Translations under genes and position numbers: made by a program | Source of the DNA: Lentinula raphanica | Taxonomy: Eukaryota > Basidiomycota > Agaricomycetes > Agaricales > Omphalotaceae | NCBI GenBank assembly: GCA_027919835.1 | Contig: JANVFP010000010.1 | Span: forward strand, 124,001-188,000 | Direction: 5' to 3' | Length of the DNA: 64,000 nucleotides | Notes under the pieces: model-generated | The model's input: the letters and a program-made list of their open reading frames with translations, nothing else | The model's database searches: none | Told to the model about the DNA's origin: nothing | Shown here: one piece after another, positions 60,742 to 64,000 of the stretch | Position numbering within the stretch: the first letter of the stretch is position 1 | Layout of the letters: every line of letters begins with the position of its first letter

Positions 60742-62877
60742 TCACTGCGAGTTTGTTGCTCGTTTCAAAAACTTGGTTAGACTTGAGTGTCCGTTTTTCT
60801 CCACGCTCTTCCTGATATCCTCCCGGTTTACAGAGCATCTGTACTTCAGGAAATTTTTTCCCAAGTTCACAGTAGGACCCGACAAGGAGACGAAAATTTG
60901 AGCAGAAATCAGTTGTTCGAAAGCCTGAATACAAGGGATTGCCAACCGGTTAGCGTCAGAATATGGATTGCACATATATGGTACTCACAACTCGAAGAAC
61001 TTGTCTTGAACATCGCACCATACCTATGCTATTACCGTGAAGCTGAACTGGGGCAACGGTTGAGACCCGGATGGCATTACGAACGTATTCATAAAGCATC
61101 TCGAATGTGAGCGCAGGATACCCGTCATTCTCTGCTTGATAGTAGGCGAGGAGAAGACACAGCGAGGGATAGTTTAAGGCTGCACATTATGAGGTCAGGT
61201 ATCTCAGGAAACAGCAAAATGAGAACGCTCACCATGGAGATAAGGGAATTCCGGTCGGATGCGTTGGGTTTCAGCGGCAAGTTCGAGTTGGGAGGCGGTC
61301 AGCCAGGGAGAAGTAGGTTTCAAGTTTATCACAGCAGACATCTATACGAAGCGGTCAGCGTGGTTGAAAAGATTGAGTTGTCGAAGACCTACAAATAAGC
61401 GAGCGAGCGATCTTATATCCCCTGTGATGCTACACGCCTCTTCGAGTATGCGGGTAGTTTTAGAATCTGCCAAGAATTCATTGACGCTCGTATTCCACAT
61501 CTCAGTGAAATCCTCGTCTACAGCCTCTTTTATATGAGGCGTCAACATTGGCTTTGCAATGTTCTTCGCTTGTGAAGCCTTGATAGAAGCGGAAGTTCTG
61601 ATCATTCTTCCGGAGAAACGACTCTTGACACGTTTCTCTAATGCCAAAAGCGTATCCATACGTGTGGTCACGCCTATAACAGCTAGACCCTTGCTATTGG
61701 GTCCCGCGCGGCAGCTTTGGACAGTGTCAAGAAGGGAATAAAGCAGTGATTGGCGTGGGTGATTGGTGAATAGATCAAATGCGTCTAGGATGACGACTGT
61801 AGGCCGTCCAAGTGTGGGGATACAAGCGATGAGTGAATGCATATGAGCGGTTGGCACCGACAGTTCGATCATTTCGACAGGAGTATCGATGAAAGGATTA
61901 TCTTCTTCTTCTTCTTCGAGGGATTTATCATTGGCGGCTCCTCGAATTTCCTCAGGTAAGAGTGCTGGGGAGACTTGGGAACTCAGCTGACGAGAAATTT
62001 CCCGCATGGCGGAACGATCATTTGTTTGGACCAGTCCTGACAGTCTAACGACGATGGGCCTCTCCTTGAGTTTAGATATACATAGCTCCAGTGCCTGTCA
62101 AGGCTGTGAGTTTAGAATAACAGCCCAATGAGGTTTACTCACTTGAGTTTTACCACTACCTCGCGGGCCAAGCAGTAAGCAGCTATTACCCTCTCCTCGC
62201 ATCACTGTTCCATCCAAAAGTTCGCTCACTTGTTGTACTGCAGCTTCGTTTGTGGAGGATTCGTCATCTTCCGACGAGATGGTTGGAGGATTTTGCAACG
62301 CGTGAAGAACAGCACGTTTTTGAATCATCAGTGAGTCATGAAGGTGCTGCGGCAAGTTACCCTTGAGGGTACGTCTAGAAGGGGACCGCACTGGAGAAGC
62401 AATGGGAATAGGCAATGGTTCAACGGGAGGAGGTGTGAGAGACGGCGTTTTGAGCTGCAATTTGCTCTTTTGAGGAGTTGAGCTAACAGAGCGATTAATG
62501 TTCTTCTCTTTCCCATAAGTTTTGATCTTCTTAGTCGGAGAAAGCTGAGGTTCTGAAGGTATTGCGTCCACAAACTGGATAGTTTTCGTTTTCGGAAATG
62601 CTGGCCTGCGTGAGCTACTAGGCGTCAGCACAGGAACTCCTACGAGCCGCTTTGACCTTCTCGAAGGGGTCGCAGGTACATCTTGGTTGATAACATCGAG
62701 TTCATCGTCGCTGGAATCATTACTAGGATCGATTACTGGGACCGAGCGTTGAGCGACGCGACTTTTGCGAGGTGAATCGTGGTCAAGAGCGGGAGTTAAA
62801 GGAGCAGCTTTCGAGCGAGTGCGCTTCGAGGGGGAGTCCGACAAAGCATTAGAGGAAGCTTTGCGTTTGAGTACCAT
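60742..62877 (-). CDS. ORC4: Origin recognition complex subunit 4
   Basis: A subunit of ORC that marks replication origins and loads MCM helicase. The start at 62877 (MVLKRKASSNALSDSPSKRT) opens a basic, Ser/Pro-rich N-terminus with many SP/TP sites, as expected for CDK control. The AAA+ domain has Walker A LLLGPRGSGKTQ, then ELCISKLKERPIVVRLSGL, Walker B VVILDAFDLFTNHPRQSLLY, and sensor region VIGVTTRMDTLLALEKRVKSRFSGR. The acidic residue after the Walker B aspartate, usually glutamate, is alanine here. The C-terminal winged-helix part contains YLHALNYPSLCLLLAYYQAE, SAQIFVSLSGPTVNL and VNREDIRKSVEKNGHSSLTK. It ends at 60742. Four short introns. It diverges from MED20, 169 bp between starts. 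Confidence 0.93.
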
Positions 62878-63046
62878 GAAGAACAAGGACAACAGCAAAA
62901 ATTACAAGATTTCGGAATTGCCGAAATTAACGAGCAGTCACAGACACGTGATTTAGCTTGTCACGCACACCGGCGCTTAACTTTGAACAGCTTCAAGTTG
63001 AAACCTGTTGAAACCCCTTCTACCCCCTCAGCAGATTCCATGTATC

Positions 63047-64000
63047 ATGGGCTTGACTGGGTAATAGCATTGACGTTGCTTCCATCATGACTTCTTACCT
63101 CCCCTAGGCTAGCTCGCTGGATCAATGCTCCTGCAGATGGTTTGCTAGCTATCCGAAAAAATATTCAGGAAAATCATAATGTTAGCGCACTGTTCTACTC
63201 CTCACGACCTCTATTTGATCCTGTTATCTCAAGGGCGTAATCAAGGGACCTTGGAATCTGGCCGTCAAATCATATCGATCTACGCTAACTCAAACACCTG
63301 GAGTTCACCTGCCTTCTGAACGTACCATGTTCACCTTACAGATGCACGACAATGTTTTCGTGCTTCTCGAGGACCCTTTAGCTCCCACGCGCGCCGATGT
63401 CGTGCAGGCGATTGCTGACAAGACTGCACCGGCAAACTTCCATCCCACTCATTATCGGTCGACTTTTTTGACTCTCAACCCTCCCGGTGCACTTGAACAA
63501 CTTCTGACCCATATCAAAGCCCGTTGGGTTCCAGTTCGTCAGACATCCACTAGTACCACACAGCGCGGTCAAGCTTCCGGACACCAACTTCTCATCGAAG
63601 GTTCTGTGTTTGGTATCGGAACTGACTGGCTCGTGCGCGCAGGTATTGTGACAATGACTGGTGGAGAAACAAAGGGTATGCTCCTGGAGGTGATTACCAT
63701 ATTTGAACATGTATCTCAATGCCAATAACATTTCGATAGGCTGAGTATCTTCCGCTTCCTGGTTTGAACGTCGGTCCAGCAGCTGATGGGACGTCGGAAC
63801 TCTTGTCCAACCTGTTGACCTCAGTTCTACCCAATGTTCCAGATGCGAAGACGGTTGCGGTTACGATTAGTGATGCACAATGGGAAGATGTTCTCTGGGA
63901 CAGGGAAGAAGAAGAAAGAGCTCAAAAAGAAGCTGCACTTGCCAAGGAGCGAGAGACGTTTGGCGAGGTCGATGATGTTTTCGTTTACGGAGTTGAGGAT
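63047..64000 (+). CDS. MED20: Mediator subunit 20 (3' end beyond window)
   Basis: A head-module subunit of Mediator, which links activators to RNA polymerase II. The start at 63047 gives MGLTG, which splices (intron about 63061-63109) to LARWINAPADGLLAIRKNIQ. A second intron (63183-63234) leads to GVIKGPWNLAVKSYRSTLTQ. The TRF-related core has MFTLQMHDNVFVLLEDPLAP, PPGALEQLLTHIKARWVPVR, SVFGIGTDWLVRAGIVTMTG and AEYLPLPGLNVGPAADGTSE, then AKTVAVTISDAQWEDVLWD. The last visible residues are DDVFVYGVED; the stop lies outside the window. Family match is strong across the whole visible length. Confidence 0.93.

Overview
The window reads as nuclear DNA of a filamentous basidiomycete, most likely an Agaricomycete. 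Genes are dense on both strands and cut by many 45-65 nt GT-AG introns. Typical fungal proteins are present: vacuolar pepsin, NuA4 subunits, CipC/DUF3759, a GH16 glucanase and small secreted proteins. No species can be named from the sequence alone. Gene models below were built by hand splicing, so family calls are firmer than individual exon ends.

Layout. 1-17.2 kb: a WD40 gene running off the left edge, the vacuolar aspartic protease PEP4, the 11.5-kb TRA1 gene, and a BRD8-like bromodomain gene facing TRA1 tail to tail; TRA1 and BRD8 are both NuA4 subunits. 17.3-28.7 kb: an accessory island with a GH16 gene, an exact head-to-tail tandem duplication (18018-20786 and 20787-23116) carrying two fast-diverging small secreted protein genes and a broken GH16 copy, a degenerate insertion flanked by a third repeat, another small secreted protein, and a probable GPI-anchored protein. 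29.6-43.0 kb: housekeeping genes for gamma-tubulin complex (SPC98/GCP3), a WIP/verprolin-like actin regulator, protein disulfide isomerase, a CTK1/CDK12-type kinase and COP9 signalosome subunit 4. 43.4-48.4 kb: a large uncharacterised gene built from tandem copies of a two-exon, phase-1 cassette. 48.8-64 kb: a small secreted protein, a PUB-domain protein, TAF11, a patatin-type lipase, a secreted-protein-like gene whose start seems lost, CipC, a single-pass membrane protein, ORC4, and the 5' part of MED20.

How the genes relate. Several act on RNA polymerase II transcription (TRA1, BRD8, CTK1, TAF11, MED20), but only TRA1-BRD8 are adjacent. Many neighbours are divergent with 110-180 bp between start codons (PEP4/TRA1, BRD8/GH16, PUB/TAF11, ORC4/MED20), so shared promoters are likely. 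The two points most worth attention are the cassette-exon gene at 43450-48368 and the tandem secreted-protein locus, where coding exons differ far more than their introns and flanks.
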